DNA of 64,000 bases from Anaerolineae bacterium (GCA_023382655.1 JAHDWK010000031.1:1-64000); one strand, 5' to 3'; shown: positions 8,858 to 19,600, numbered from the stretch's first letter. A program made the numbers and translations. The notes: generated by a model from the sequence alone, not told the origin.

Positions 8858-10439
8858 TGCGTAATTCTCTCCTGTAAGCTTTAATTCTTGTTATCAATTC
8901 CACAAGTCTTATTTTTACGATTGCGTTACTAACAATTGCTTCACAAATTCTGTACTGGCCATTTTGCCCTGACTGTACTCTTTGATATTCAGCATAATCG
9001 TTTTGCACAAACGGTTGATAAAACTTCTCAAACAAGTGATCAGGCAACACATGATCTCTTGATTTCAAAAAATTAATCAAGCCAGATAAGAGTGTTTCTT
9101 GATTATTATCATTGAAAATTGGAATCGGGTCTGAACTGACAAATCCATGAAATTCAGGGCTGAAGTTAGGCCTATTATCTGCCGGGGAAGATCGTAACCA
9201 ATCAGCTAACTCATTTAATGCGTTGGAAAACTGGACACTTGTGTCTGATTCTAAGGGGAAGGTAAGGGGTTCAACTAAATGATTTCTTCTATAAATTTCC
9301 ACCAACTTAATTAACCGAATATCTTGTTCGTTTTCTGCTATATTTATTCCAACTTCCCACAAATCTCTTTTTTTTCTATAGATCGCGGAACTATCCCATG
9401 CCCCTTGAACTATCCCTTGGTTGTTAAGCCCACCAATTCCTAGACTAAGACTCGTTCTTCCCATTAAGTTCTCAAAATCCCAATTATGATATTCAACATA
9501 GTTTTCAAGCATTGTCTCAAGTTGTTCGGTTGTAACACCCGGAGCTATTACATTCTCCTCCTCCTCAAAAGCTCCCAAAACAAACACAATTGAACCAAAG
9601 TGAAGCCCTGCCCATTCTTTTACAGTTTTACATATTATTTGAAGAGTATTGGGATTATTTTCTAGATTACTCCAAGTGGCACACAAATACTCTCTCAAAG
9701 ATTGTTCGTATACTTCATTAACCGTTGTTTCAGCAGTGGCTTTCCAGCGAACAACTTGCTTGATATTTCGACGATTTCTTGCTGGACCCACTCCTTGTTT
9801 ATCTGCAATATTTGGCTTTCGTAACGGTACATGCTCCAATTGGGAAATCGGGAAGTTCTCACGAAAACCATCAGGAAACCAGCTTTCAAAAATTAAGTTG
9901 GGAACACCATTTCCCCCACATTTCAGAACAAGCGATTTGTGAATATGACTCAAGAAGTCAATGAACTCTCTATCTACTCCATCAAAAACATTGACTTGCA
10001 CCAGCCACGTAAGAGACCCCAACAGATTCTGGGTTTCTGCTTGATGATATACAATCAAATTTGTAACGAACGCATCATATGTGAGACTGTTAAAAAGATT
10101 TCCCGCTCTCGTTCCTAAAACAGCTAATCGCAGATTATCACTTGTCCATAAAATATATTCATCCATGAAATCCGCCAGTTGGGGGACTTTAAGAATAAAT
10201 GGGGAATATATAAACCTATTTTCATGGTTGCGGTAATCGTCATTTCCCTCAACTCTTCGAACTGATTCGGTCGGATAACTAAAAGTAAATTCAGAGTCAA
10301 AAATCTGCCGGATCAATGAAGTTTTTCCAGAACAATAGCAACCATAAAGCCAGGTCACTTCTTTTGACTGTTGGAACATCCTCAGTTTTCTAAGAATGGG
10401 GTGTTGCGTCTCAGGAAATGTTACTGTGTAGGTCATCAT
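8850..10439 (-). CDS. P-loop ATPase/GTPase-like protein with EAD-like tail
   Basis: 529 residues. A Walker A motif (YGCYCSGKTSLIR, about residues 32-44) begins the protein after a short strand, as in STAND/AAA-type switches. A clear Walker B is not obvious; VQVNVFDGVD near 150 is a candidate. The rest is divergent and I recognise no named family. The final ~60 residues (FYQPFV ... YRICEAIVSNAIVKIRLVELI) parallel the tail of the neighbouring 165-residue protein (FYMKYV ... GIAQEIIQT ... KRRLPELVEDM) and fit the EAD fold pattern. The start overlaps the stop of the vWA-ATPase gene by 4 nt. I infer a cytoplasmic switch downstream of the membrane-bound vWA-ATPase. Codon use and base composition are AT-rich. 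Confidence 0.7.
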   Translation of the reverse strand: MMTYTVTFPETQHPILRKLRMFQQSKEVTWLYGCYCSGKTSLIRQIFDSEFTFSYPTESVRRVEGNDDYRNHENRFIYSPFILKVPQLADFMDEYILWTSDNLRLAVLGTRAGNLFNSLTYDAFVTNLIVYHQAETQNLLGSLTWLVQVNVFDGVDREFIDFLSHIHKSLVLKCGGNGVPNLIFESWFPDGFRENFPISQLEHVPLRKPNIADKQGVGPARNRRNIKQVVRWKATAETTVNEVYEQSLREYLCATWSNLENNPNTLQIICKTVKEWAGLHFGSIVFVLGAFEEEENVIAPGVTTEQLETMLENYVEYHNWDFENLMGRTSLSLGIGGLNNQGIVQGAWDSSAIYRKKRDLWEVGINIAENEQDIRLIKLVEIYRRNHLVEPLTFPLESDTSVQFSNALNELADWLRSSPADNRPNFSPEFHGFVSSDPIPIFNDNNQETLLSGLINFLKSRDHVLPDHLFEKFYQPFVQNDYAEYQRVQSGQNGQYRICEAIVSNAIVKIRLVELITRIKAYRRELRNE

Positions 10440-13400
10440 TCATCCTTAATCCTTAATCCTGAGGAGGATACACATCTAGTGTAAGGTTGATTGCTAAAAT
10501 AGCTATACAACAACCCTACCCTAAACCTGACAAGAGAAGAGAGTTGACCTTGAAAAACCAGGTTTTCAATAATACCCTTCTCCTTAAGCTGGTAAAAAAT
10601 ACCCTGCCAATTTTTCTCAAGGAATTCAATATCTTCTTTGCTTATTTCCTCACTTCGATATGCCTGTTGTACTTTCTCACGCAGAAATTCTTTGCCTGTC
10701 CAGCCTGATTTATATTGAATCCCTTCCAAGATACCGGTATCTTTATCAATCAGATTTTCTTTGACCATAACTTGCATGAGTAGAACTTCGCAGTCTGTAA
10801 AGCTGGCTCTCAAGTAATTAACAAAAATCGTATTGACTAAGCTATATTGTAGAATAACGCTTCTGATATCTTGAACTGTTATCAAACGGTACGCTTGTTC
10901 ATATTCAACTCCCACTCTTGGGTTAATAATTTCATTGACTAACCCGTTACCAAGTTCTTGCACAAGGCTCACCCACCCCCCTGTGAAGATATATGCAGCC
11001 CGTTTGGCTAACGGGGTTAATGCCAATGTCTCATTAATGGTTAGAATTTTTTCGACATCGCGCTCATCTACGAAAGTGGTTCTAAAAGTTTTTTGTTTGG
11101 CCTGTCTATTATCACGGAACAATGTTTGCAGTGTTTCTATCCATGGCCTTGATCGATTGTCGTTTGCTGTCCAAATGATGCCTTGTGAACTTTGACAAAA
11201 ACTGTTTAACTCCTCCATTAACTTAGGGATTTGATTTCCGAATTCATGAAATACATCAGCATCATCCACTATTAACAAGGGAAGCAAACCTGTTTTATTT
11301 TTTAGATTCATCGCCAAAGTCTTAAAGCTGAAGAATGGGTTTGCACCATTTGTGTCTTGGGAGTTGATACTACTATCCATCAAGTCCTGATTCTCTTGCT
11401 CATTAAATTTAGCCAGTTTCTCCACACCATAGTGATAACAACAGCGCCAGAACTGATGGCGATAGGAATCAGCGTTTGTAATTCCTTGTCCTTCTATGTA
11501 TTCTCGCCACCACTCCATCAAGTTCACTTTAACAATGAAATATTTTGGTAAACCATTCATTGGATTCGGGTCAATGGTTTCCAGAACAGCATCTATAATG
11601 GTCGTTTTGCCAGACTGTCGCAAACCCTCAAGTACGACAAGCTCTGTTCCTTCTGAATAAGTTAGATACTCTACTAATTCGATAGCTATTTGTGTGGGTC
11701 TCCGCAATGCAAATCGTTTAAATTCTTCAGGTTTCAAGGGCCTGTTCACAATAAACGGGCTTTTCAACTCTTGCTCCAGCAAGTACGAATCCAATGAAGG
11801 GGCAATATTGAGTATAGAAGAAATACGCTCTTGATACTGCCTAAGTTCATTGGTATTTCCAACAGTAAAGAGAGTTTGAAATTCTAGTTCAAATGACAAC
11901 TTAGTGGGTTCAACAGGCTCTTGGACAATAGCAAACTTGATGTGTTCACCAGAAGCCAGCTTTATATTCTCTTTAGGTTTATCAAAGGTTACTGATATTG
12001 CCCTTTGCTTATTGGCACTATAAAGAACGCGCAAGTGATTAATATCTGCTCCACTAATGTGGTAAAGGACACCGCGGATATAATACGTCCAGTCGTTGTT
12101 CCTGACTGTCTCCTCTTGATCAACATGGACATCTAAAGACGATCTCAGCTCAAATTCTATTTTCCCAGGGCCAATAGCTACAGGTTCTTCTGCCCAATTT
12201 TCTATGCGGGTCTGAGTACTGGCTAACCATCTATTTACTTGATTTCTCAAAATATGTGTTTCTGGTATTTTGGTGTACGTTTTGTCCGATGATGTCAAAT
12301 CCTTTGCCGCCTGTTCCAATACAGATTTGTATTCTTGCCATGCTTCCAACTCTTTTGGTGGTGGTTGAGTAAAAACTGGATTTAAGTCTTTTAGCAGCAA
12401 ATACAAATTCTGTGATTTATACACACCTTCCTGAGGAAGAAAAGAATCTTGAAGTTGTTTGTATTCACTACCATTACCATATGAGAAACGGTTACTATTC
12501 GCAGAGTACAAAAGCCGATAAACTTGTCTAAGCGAATCCACGTAACCGACATCCAGGTCGGCCATTGTTTTATAACTACCTTGATCTGGATTTCGATAGA
12601 ATCTCACCCAGTTCGCCAAAAACTCTTTGAGGATTGGTTCGGTAGCTTCACTTTCCAGCGCTTCAGCCACTTTGACAAAAGTAACATGAGGATTAGATGT
12701 TAAGCCCAGAATTTTGTCATACATGATTGAAACAACCCGCTCAACGTTTCTATCCTCTTTCCACTGTTTAATAAGCCCGAATGATAAAGCTCGTAAGAAC
12801 ACCTGAACTTCTGCACCCCGCAATTGGTCTAGCATGGGGCGAACATATTGTTCGTAATAATCATCTCCATACATTTCTTCTAATTTTGAAAGTGCAGCTA
12901 TTACATCGCGGGTGGCTCCGCCAGCATCTTGGTCTACATTCCTAAGCCTTTGAGCGACCAGATCTTCTAACCTGTCTTTATCAGCAAATGATGTGCTGTC
13001 ACCCATCTCATCTAAGGACTCGTTAATCGTTTTGTCTGTTCTCCCCGAAGATGTTGGACTAGGATCATGAGGGTCAGGTTCACTCTTTCTTCCCTCAGTT
13101 CCCCGCCCTTTCTTATAGAACATATACACGCCCCATCCCACCAAGACGACCAATATCAACAACAATAAGAACGTAAGAAAAAGTAGAACATTGGGGCTCT
13201 CTTGGTTAGGCGGTGGTAGCGGTTGAACGGGCTGTTCGGTTACTTCGGGAACAACTGATTGTGTTGCCGTTGGACTTGGTGCCGATGTGGGAACTGGTAC
13301 TGGAATGGGTGTTGGGAGGAAAAATGTTACCGTGACTTTGAAAGTATCGGCGAAGTTGAGACCATCCGATGATGTACCCTCAATATGTAATGTGATTACA

Positions 13401-14902
13401 TATTCGCCTTCGTCTTTAGGTGTAAATTTACTATAAGTATTCTCACCTTCCGTCTCATGATCTGTGAGGTTTTCAACAATGACAGGCTGACCATCAACAG
13501 TAATCTGTAATTCAGGATTTAGGTTCTGGATATCTTCGTCATTCTCAATATCATATTCAATCACAAAAGGCTCATCTGGAGTCTCTTGTACCACATTTAA
13601 TCTAACAATGCGGGGTAGAGCAACTGCTTTTACTGAGACACCTTCGACCTGAACGGATGGAAATAATTCGCCATTAATGAGTACAATCGGTGCCAAATCA
13701 TAAACATCAGGCTCGGCCAAACCCGGCACCGTAACTTCATATAAAAGTCCATTAATTACCGGTTCAAAAAGCAAATTAATTGCCGCTTCTTCATAGTTCT
13801 CTACATCATTTACAAGACGTAGAGTTAAATCTTCTGCGTGTTTTAGGCTATCACTCTCGATTATGGCTTGTACCAAGAAAGGAGCATTGATGGATACTGC
13901 CTGATTATCAGTAACCAAAGATACTTTGGGATAGCGTCGGTTTACTAATAAACGGCCGTCTGAGCCTTGGAGTGTGATTTTCCATTCACCATCATCAGGC
14001 GTAGGGATAATATAAATTTCATGCAGGTCTGTTTCACCACCACCTCTGATGGGTAGTTGCGTATAAAGATTTCCAGCGGGATCCTCAATTATCACCTCTG
14101 ATTCTGGTGCATCTTTAAGGATGGTGAATGTTAATTCGTCCAGATATGGCTCAACAGAAACAACTTCCGCCTCACCGTTGACCAATGATGTTGCTTCGTT
14201 TTGTTCTCCCCCAATAAACTCAGATAAAAACTGCCAATAAACCTCACTCAAATTACTGCTATCATCTATATAGGCATACTGCTCTTCGGCCTGCAAAATG
14301 TTTTGCCAACTGTCCTGATCTCCCTCTGCATCACCCACGCCCACCACAAAAATCCGTATACCAGTGTCCCCAATGGTCGTGACCATTTCTTCTAATCCAG
14401 AAAAATAGGTCACAAGTTCTGGATCTGACAGCACCTCTCCCCCACGTGCTGGCTGCCCATCGGTCATTAAAATGACAACAGGCACCCTACCGCTTTCTAA
14501 GCTGTTCAGACGAATAAATTCGTCCAAGGCAAAGTTAAGAGCCGGTTTGAAATCTGTATCTCCTCCAGCCGGTGTATCCTCAAAGAATTTTGCTAAATTA
14601 GCTTCTGACGGCCGTCCTAAAGAAAGAGCGCTACCGGCAATGATGTCCTGATTAAAGCCCACGACACTCAAACGGTAATCAAGCCCGGCAAACTCAGCGT
14701 TCGCCTCCAGATAATCCAGCAAAAATTCGGCTGCCTTCTCTATCAACGCCCGCTGATAGATAGTGCTGCCCGAACTATCCAGCAACAAAATAATATCCAG
14801 CGGCTGTGTAGCTTCCTGAGCCACAGAGTGTGGAACAATGGCCCCTATCAAGCCAATCAGGAAGATAAAAGAAAGGAACCTGACCTTTGATAACATGCTC
14901 AT
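10436..14902 (-). CDS. vWA-TM-P-loop ATPase transmembrane fusion
   Basis: About 1,488 residues from the ATG at 14902; GTG at 14914 and ATG at 14896 are alternatives. A signal peptide ends near VAQEA (about 30). The vWA domain at 37-230 has the complete MIDAS set: DSSGS at 42-46, Thr/Asp in GGDTDF near 117, and MTDGQP near 147. Beta-sandwich repeats and a Pro/Ser/Thr-rich linker precede one TM helix (about 571-596). The cytoplasmic part contains a helical region, a beta-sandwich near 930-1050, and an ATPase with Walker A GLRQSGKTT at about 1093-1101 and Walker B LLIVDDAD near 1209, ending in a winged-helix-like tail. The architecture directly joins an outside metal-dependent ligand binder to an inside STAND-type ATPase. 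It is the longest gene of the cluster and is translationally coupled to both neighbours. Confidence 0.85.
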   Translation of the reverse strand: MSMLSKVRFLSFIFLIGLIGAIVPHSVAQEATQPLDIILLLDSSGSTIYQRALIEKAAEFLLDYLEANAEFAGLDYRLSVVGFNQDIIAGSALSLGRPSEANLAKFFEDTPAGGDTDFKPALNFALDEFIRLNSLESGRVPVVILMTDGQPARGGEVLSDPELVTYFSGLEEMVTTIGDTGIRIFVVGVGDAEGDQDSWQNILQAEEQYAYIDDSSNLSEVYWQFLSEFIGGEQNEATSLVNGEAEVVSVEPYLDELTFTILKDAPESEVIIEDPAGNLYTQLPIRGGGETDLHEIYIIPTPDDGEWKITLQGSDGRLLVNRRYPKVSLVTDNQAVSINAPFLVQAIIESDSLKHAEDLTLRLVNDVENYEEAAINLLFEPVINGLLYEVTVPGLAEPDVYDLAPIVLINGELFPSVQVEGVSVKAVALPRIVRLNVVQETPDEPFVIEYDIENDEDIQNLNPELQITVDGQPVIVENLTDHETEGENTYSKFTPKDEGEYVITLHIEGTSSDGLNFADTFKVTVTFFLPTPIPVPVPTSAPSPTATQSVVPEVTEQPVQPLPPPNQESPNVLLFLTFLLLLILVVLVGWGVYMFYKKGRGTEGRKSEPDPHDPSPTSSGRTDKTINESLDEMGDSTSFADKDRLEDLVAQRLRNVDQDAGGATRDVIAALSKLEEMYGDDYYEQYVRPMLDQLRGAEVQVFLRALSFGLIKQWKEDRNVERVVSIMYDKILGLTSNPHVTFVKVAEALESEATEPILKEFLANWVRFYRNPDQGSYKTMADLDVGYVDSLRQVYRLLYSANSNRFSYGNGSEYKQLQDSFLPQEGVYKSQNLYLLLKDLNPVFTQPPPKELEAWQEYKSVLEQAAKDLTSSDKTYTKIPETHILRNQVNRWLASTQTRIENWAEEPVAIGPGKIEFELRSSLDVHVDQEETVRNNDWTYYIRGVLYHISGADINHLRVLYSANKQRAISVTFDKPKENIKLASGEHIKFAIVQEPVEPTKLSFELEFQTLFTVGNTNELRQYQERISSILNIAPSLDSYLLEQELKSPFIVNRPLKPEEFKRFALRRPTQIAIELVEYLTYSEGTELVVLEGLRQSGKTTIIDAVLETIDPNPMNGLPKYFIVKVNLMEWWREYIEGQGITNADSYRHQFWRCCYHYGVEKLAKFNEQENQDLMDSSINSQDTNGANPFFSFKTLAMNLKNKTGLLPLLIVDDADVFHEFGNQIPKLMEELNSFCQSSQGIIWTANDNRSRPWIETLQTLFRDNRQAKQKTFRTTFVDERDVEKILTINETLALTPLAKRAAYIFTGGWVSLVQELGNGLVNEIINPRVGVEYEQAYRLITVQDIRSVILQYSLVNTIFVNYLRASFTDCEVLLMQVMVKENLIDKDTGILEGIQYKSGWTGKEFLREKVQQAYRSEEISKEDIEFLEKNWQGIFYQLKEKGIIENLVFQGQLSSLVRFRVGLLYSYFSNQPYTRCVSSSGLRIKDE

Positions 14903-14904
14903 CT

Positions 14905-15093
14905 TCAATCCCACTTTTCCGGCTTATCGCTCACCGTATCCAGGTTAGCCAGGAGTATGGCGCCCAAAATCATCAAAAGCCCCAAACCTAGGCGCCAGAT
15001 AATGGGCCAGGCACCGTCATACAGGAAGACGGCGAGAATAATCAGAACAACACCTACCAGAAACAAAATAAGAGCAAAGAATTTATTTAACAT
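14905..15093 (-). CDS. Small two-TM membrane protein
   Basis: 62 residues from the ATG at 15093, chosen because AGGGAAG lies about 8 nt upstream; the longer frame from 15162 overlaps the preceding gene and lacks a site. Two hydrophobic helices (FFALILFLVGVVLIILAVFL and GLGLLMILGAILLANL) make it a hairpin membrane protein with a charged tail. The stop is 2 nt from the ATG of the vWA-ATPase gene, which indicates coupled translation. I recognise no family. It may stabilise a TM bundle of the larger proteins. Confidence 0.6.
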   Translation of the reverse strand: MLNKFFALILFLVGVVLIILAVFLYDGAWPIIWRLGLGLLMILGAILLANLDTVSDKPEKWD

Positions 15094-15107
15094 GCTATCT
15101 TCCCTGA

Positions 15108-15698
15108 TTAAGGCTGCCGGCCGCACCACTTCCAGCGTGCATCTTCCTGTACTATTAACCATGTCTCATCCATACGGTAGGGATACCAGCCCTGCAATAC
15201 ACGAAAGCGCAATTGACCTTGGGCGGTAACAACGGCCGTTACGCCATCATTCATCACCTCTGCAAACTCAATACGTGACCGATCAATCTCAAACTGATCC
15301 TTCAACCCATCCAGATCTACGCCGGGGATAAGGACCTCATCCAATCCGGGAATCTGGGTAATGTCCAGATACTCAACCAATCCACTGATAGAGGCCCCGC
15401 TGGCCACGGCGTTGGAAACCCAAATTTCCCGATCGCAGGTGCGATCTAACACCCTCTCGCTGTCTACATCCCACATGCCGTTAAACCAATCTTCGGCCGC
15501 ATAAACCGGCGTATTGGCGCGCCACAATTGATACCCCAGGAAACCCAGTGTCAACAAGACACCCACTGCCACCAGCACCACAATCACCGCCTTCAAGCTG
15601 GCAGGTAAAGAACCCCGCTTCCCCAACTTCTCCAGATCATCATCAAAGGAATAGTCATCAAATTCATCTTCAGCTTGTTTATCGTGTCGTCTAAACAT
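15108..15698 (-). CDS. Single-pass membrane protein with outer domain
   Basis: 196 residues from the ATG at 15698, preceded by GCGGGAAAG; the longer frame would overlap the phosphoesterase gene by 31 nt. The acidic cytoplasmic N-terminus (DEFDDYSFDDDLEKL) resembles that of the CAP protein in the same cluster. One TM segment lies at about 35-57 (AVIVVLVAVGVLLTLGFLGY). The outer part has a Trp-rich NTF2/lumazine-like pattern (AEDWFNGMWDVD ... GWYPYRMDETWLIVQ ... ARWKWCGRQP), common in secreted accessory domains; two Cys could form a disulfide. The function is unknown. It is co-transcribed with the phosphoesterase and the vWA-ATPase. Confidence 0.65.
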   Translation of the reverse strand: MFRRHDKQAEDEFDDYSFDDDLEKLGKRGSLPASLKAVIVVLVAVGVLLTLGFLGYQLWRANTPVYAAEDWFNGMWDVDSERVLDRTCDREIWVSNAVASGASISGLVEYLDITQIPGLDEVLIPGVDLDGLKDQFEIDRSRIEFAEVMNDGVTAVVTAQGQLRFRVLQGWYPYRMDETWLIVQEDARWKWCGRQP

Positions 15699-15724
15699 CT
15701 TTGCTTTCCCGCTTCTGGTCTGGT

Positions 15725-16615
15725 CTAATCCTTTACAACTACATCTAAATCCCACTGTGGCCGCTGGTAAACGGTGTAAAACTCCTGCAAATCCCCTTTG
15801 CCGTCGGCCGTTTGCACTCTATCGGCCAGAGATTGGCGGTAGCCATTGTCAAGTAATCGGTCGGCAACGGCCGTGACCTCATACACCACCCGCCGAAACT
15901 CCACCGTCGGCTCTTCAGGGTCGAACAACAAATAAGCCGCCCGTGGGTCGCCATCACGTGGCTGCCCCACACTGCCCGGGTTGATAATGTGGATACCTTT
16001 TGCTAAAGGCAGTCGTTTGCCGTAGGCTAGAGGCTGCAACTGCCGGTCACGAAACCACATGGGATAATGGGTGTGTCCACAAAACAAGACGGTCGTGGGT
16101 TGCTTATGGTATTCACGACCCAACAGGCCAAAAATGTCACTGATCAGATGCTTCTTCCACGGATGCAAATACAACATCCGCCGTTGGCTCAATTGCAAAG
16201 AAGCATGGACAAACAACGCTTCTAACGTTTCTCCATATATGCGTCCTAAAGATCGCGCTTCTTCCTGGATGGCCGTTTGCACTTCCGCCTTAAACCAGTT
16301 GTTATACAGCCGGTTTTTTGGTTCCTGTAAAGCCAGTTGATGCTTGTTTAGACTTGTCCAGGCATCATCGCTTACTTTTGTGGGCAGCAGCAGCCATTCA
16401 TCATGGTTGCCCGGCACCCAACGTTCACCAATATCGGCCGAATTCTTCAGCCATTTAATACACTCAACCGGGTCTGGCCCATAGCCAATCAAATCCCCCA
16501 GAAACCAGTAAGCTATCGTTTCATTCCTATGGGTCCGCAGTTGGCGCACATCGTTATCTACGGCCTGTAACGCGCCATAATTAGCATGTATATCGGTGAT
16601 AATGGCGTAACGCAT
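15725..16615 (-). CDS. Calcineurin-like metallophosphoesterase
   Basis: 296 residues, cytoplasmic. All metal-binding motifs of the family are visible in order: D-x-H (TDIHANYGAL, residues 8-10), GDLIGYGPDP near 45, GNHDE near 70, and GHTHYP near 185, followed by NPGSVGQPRDGDPRAAY, typical of YfcE/MJ0936-type phosphodiesterases. It should hydrolyse phosphomono- or diesters using two divalent metals; the substrate cannot be read from sequence. Its location next to a Ser/Thr kinase gene suggests opposing roles, but this family is not known mainly for protein dephosphorylation, so that is only inference. The start lies 3 nt beyond the stop of the 1,424-residue helical protein. Confidence 0.9.
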   Translation of the reverse strand: MRYAIITDIHANYGALQAVDNDVRQLRTHRNETIAYWFLGDLIGYGPDPVECIKWLKNSADIGERWVPGNHDEWLLLPTKVSDDAWTSLNKHQLALQEPKNRLYNNWFKAEVQTAIQEEARSLGRIYGETLEALFVHASLQLSQRRMLYLHPWKKHLISDIFGLLGREYHKQPTTVLFCGHTHYPMWFRDRQLQPLAYGKRLPLAKGIHIINPGSVGQPRDGDPRAAYLLFDPEEPTVEFRRVVYEVTAVADRLLDNGYRQSLADRVQTADGKGDLQEFYTVYQRPQWDLDVVVKD

Positions 16616-16618
16616 AGC

Positions 16619-19600
16619 TTAGCTCACTCCGTAACGTTCTCTGATTTGGCGTAGCCGTTTATTAAAAACAACCACTTCGTCATGGCTCGGATCGATCTCC
16701 TGGCACGTCTTTAACCGTTCCGTGGCATTCCGTAACTGCGCGGTCGGGAAAGGTCTGGTTTTCCCAAAGCGTTTGCTCTTACTGTCTTCATGTTGTTGGA
16801 TCTGTGAATCCAGAAGATTCATAGCGCTGCGTAGTTGTTTGAGCGGTTGCGCAAAATTGGCCAGGTCTTTTTCAATTTGTGTTAGCAGCTCACTGGCGTG
16901 GTTTTGAAAACTTTTAGGATTATCCAGCACTTCTCCCCGCCATGTTTCCGCTACCCGGTCACGGGCCTGGGCCGCTTTTTGGCTCATAGGATTTGTGTGG
17001 GGCGCCTGACCCAGGGCGGCTTCAAATTCGGCCGTCTTTTCCAACACTTGATCACAACTTCTCTTGATCTCATCCAGCGGCGCATCCTGGCGCAAATCTG
17101 CCAGATCTTTATCAATCCGGCTGCCAACAGCCTTCACTTCAGCGTAAGTTTTTGTTACTCGTTCTGCCCAATTTTGCCACTCTTCCAGGTTGGCCTTTTG
17201 GGTTCGGGCTTCCTCTTTATGTTCGCGCAGTTGGCGCAGTTCCTTTTCCGTGTAGGGATACCGATGGCGAATCAAGATGTCCAACCCCGAAAACCCATCG
17301 GGCTGGTACCGATGCCATAAAATTTCTAGCCGATTAGCTGCGCCTAGAACCTCATCAAACGCCTCACTTTGAATGGCCTGCGCCAGGGCGTGTGCCTGTC
17401 CATTCAACTCTTCTGCCTTGGTATCCAGTTCGGTTAACTGCTCTCTTCTGGTGTTGATTAGCTGAATCAATTCACGATCACCTTGCGCAATTTGCGTCAA
17501 GGGCGTCATCTGGTCTACCAGATCGCGCACTCGCCAGCCACCGCTGCCATCAGGTCGTAATGGTTCCGGGTAAGTGAGGTAATCTGTTTTGGCTTTCTCC
17601 AGGCGATCAAACTGCGCCTGTGTTTTTTTCCACGGCGTCAGTTTATTTTGAATATGTTCACGGCCGTCTTCCAAGGCTTCCACAGTTTCTGGCTTCAGAT
17701 TCAACACACCCTGCACCTTTTGGATAGATTGCAGAATAAACGCCAGGTCTTCTGCCCGGCGGATGCTCTCCGCCAATGACTTGCGGATGTTCAGGTTTTT
17801 TGCCTGCCCGGCATAAATTTCCAGGCTGCTGTTCAGTTTCTGCCCCAGGTTGATCAAACCCGTTTGCACCCGCACATCTTCCTCACGTAGCTCATGTGCT
17901 TCAGCAAACAGTTGGGCTGCCTTGATCAACTGCTGTTCATCCTGGCTGCCCCCGGCCACCTGTGCTTCGCGGAGCAGCTTTTCCAGACGCCATTCAATTA
18001 ACCATTGCTCCTCATCTTCAATCAAAAACGTCATCTGCGGAAATTTTTGCCCAATACTGCTCAACCCATTTAACTCAGCCCTAAAACTAGGCAGGCTGCC
18101 TTGGGCCAACAGCATCGCCGCCTGCGTTAACCCCACCCAAACGATGCTTTTTTGTTCGGCCTGAACCACATGCGCCCGATACTTCAGGCCCTCACCCTGT
18201 TTGCGCGCCTCTTGCCAGTTTGCCGTCTCCCAACAGAGGTGCATAAACTCGCGGAAAAGCCGCTCACTCTGGTATAGTTCCGGGCGGCGCATCTCCCCTT
18301 TCAGATGTTGTAAAGCGGCCTCATTGCTTTTGCTTTGTTCTTCACTTAATTGCAAAAGCACCCGCTGCTCCATCGCTATCTGAAATTGCGCATAGAGTTC
18401 ATCTGTTTTAGGGTTAGCTATCTCCCATCGTTTACGACGGTTTTCCTCTACCCTGGCCGGGTCGGGCACCTTTTCAACCTGTAGATTGGCATATTCTGTA
18501 TCCAGCAGTTGCTCTTGAAGCTGCTGCAATAGCTTTTTGTCGTTGTCTTCATAGAGCAGGTTTTGCGCCTGTAGCTCTTCTCCCCGCTGCACCGCCCGTT
18601 GCAAAATATGCACATCACGCGAGCGCGTAGCCTGAGTCATCCCTTCCAGATAGGTTTTACGCCACGCTTCGCGGGCTTCACGCAGGGTACGTTCCAGTTC
18701 CGCCGTCAGCGTGGTATCTTGTTGGCGCACTTCCAACAATTTTTCTACGGCCCGCTTGAACTGAGTGACTGGCTCTACCCGCTCCAACAGACTGCGCCGC
18801 ACCTGCACACTTTGCAAGCCTTCCCTGACCAGGCTTTCTGCCTGGGCAATCACATGGCGCACTTGCTGATCGTTTTCTTCCAATGGTTTCAGACTATCGA
18901 GCTTGTCCCGACAATCATCGTGCAGTAGATTTGTCTGATCATCACTACCATTTTCGTCAAACAGCCGATATGCCTCTTTATAGTGATCAATGGCGCGTCG
19001 CCAATTACGTTCCAATTCCGCCTGCCGCGCTTCTGCCACATACAAGGCAGCCTGCGCTCGTCTGCCCAGTCGTTCTGCCTCCACCCGGTTAGCGGCTTTA
19101 GGGCTGTCAGCTACCTGCCGCAGAAAGGTTTGGGCATCGGCCCATTCCCGAATACGATATGCTTCCATGCCTTGCCGCCAGTTCTCTTGATCCCCTTGTG
19201 TATTGGTCAATCGCAGGCGGCGCTGCCGTACCTGGGAGTGCTGTGCCTGACTGCCGGGCAATGAGTCCAGCCGCTGCCGCACTTCCGCCAGTAGATTGGC
19301 ATCCTGTTTTTCGCCATACTGCTCCAACAAGTCGTCTACTTCTAGCAGCAGTTTCATCATGGCATGGTATTGGCCATCGGCCGTAATGATTTCCTGTTCT
19401 AGTTGTTGCAATTCATCCAGAACTCTTTGCAACTCTGACCCAGGCTTGGGTTGTGGCACTTCCTCATAGACCTGAAGGCGTACAACTTTCACCCCATCCA
19501 ATGCCTTCTCGAATTCATCTCTTCCCAAATCCAGCCGGATTGAGGTGAGTTTATCTTTGATCCGGCCAGCCAACTGGGCTGCCAGAGCATCTTGCGTATC

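Noticed and set aside
15725..16615. Calling the phosphoesterase a Ser/Thr protein phosphatase partner of the kinase
   Set aside because: Its motifs fit the YfcE/MJ0936-type phosphodiesterases better than PP1/PP2A or PP2C enzymes; substrate left open.
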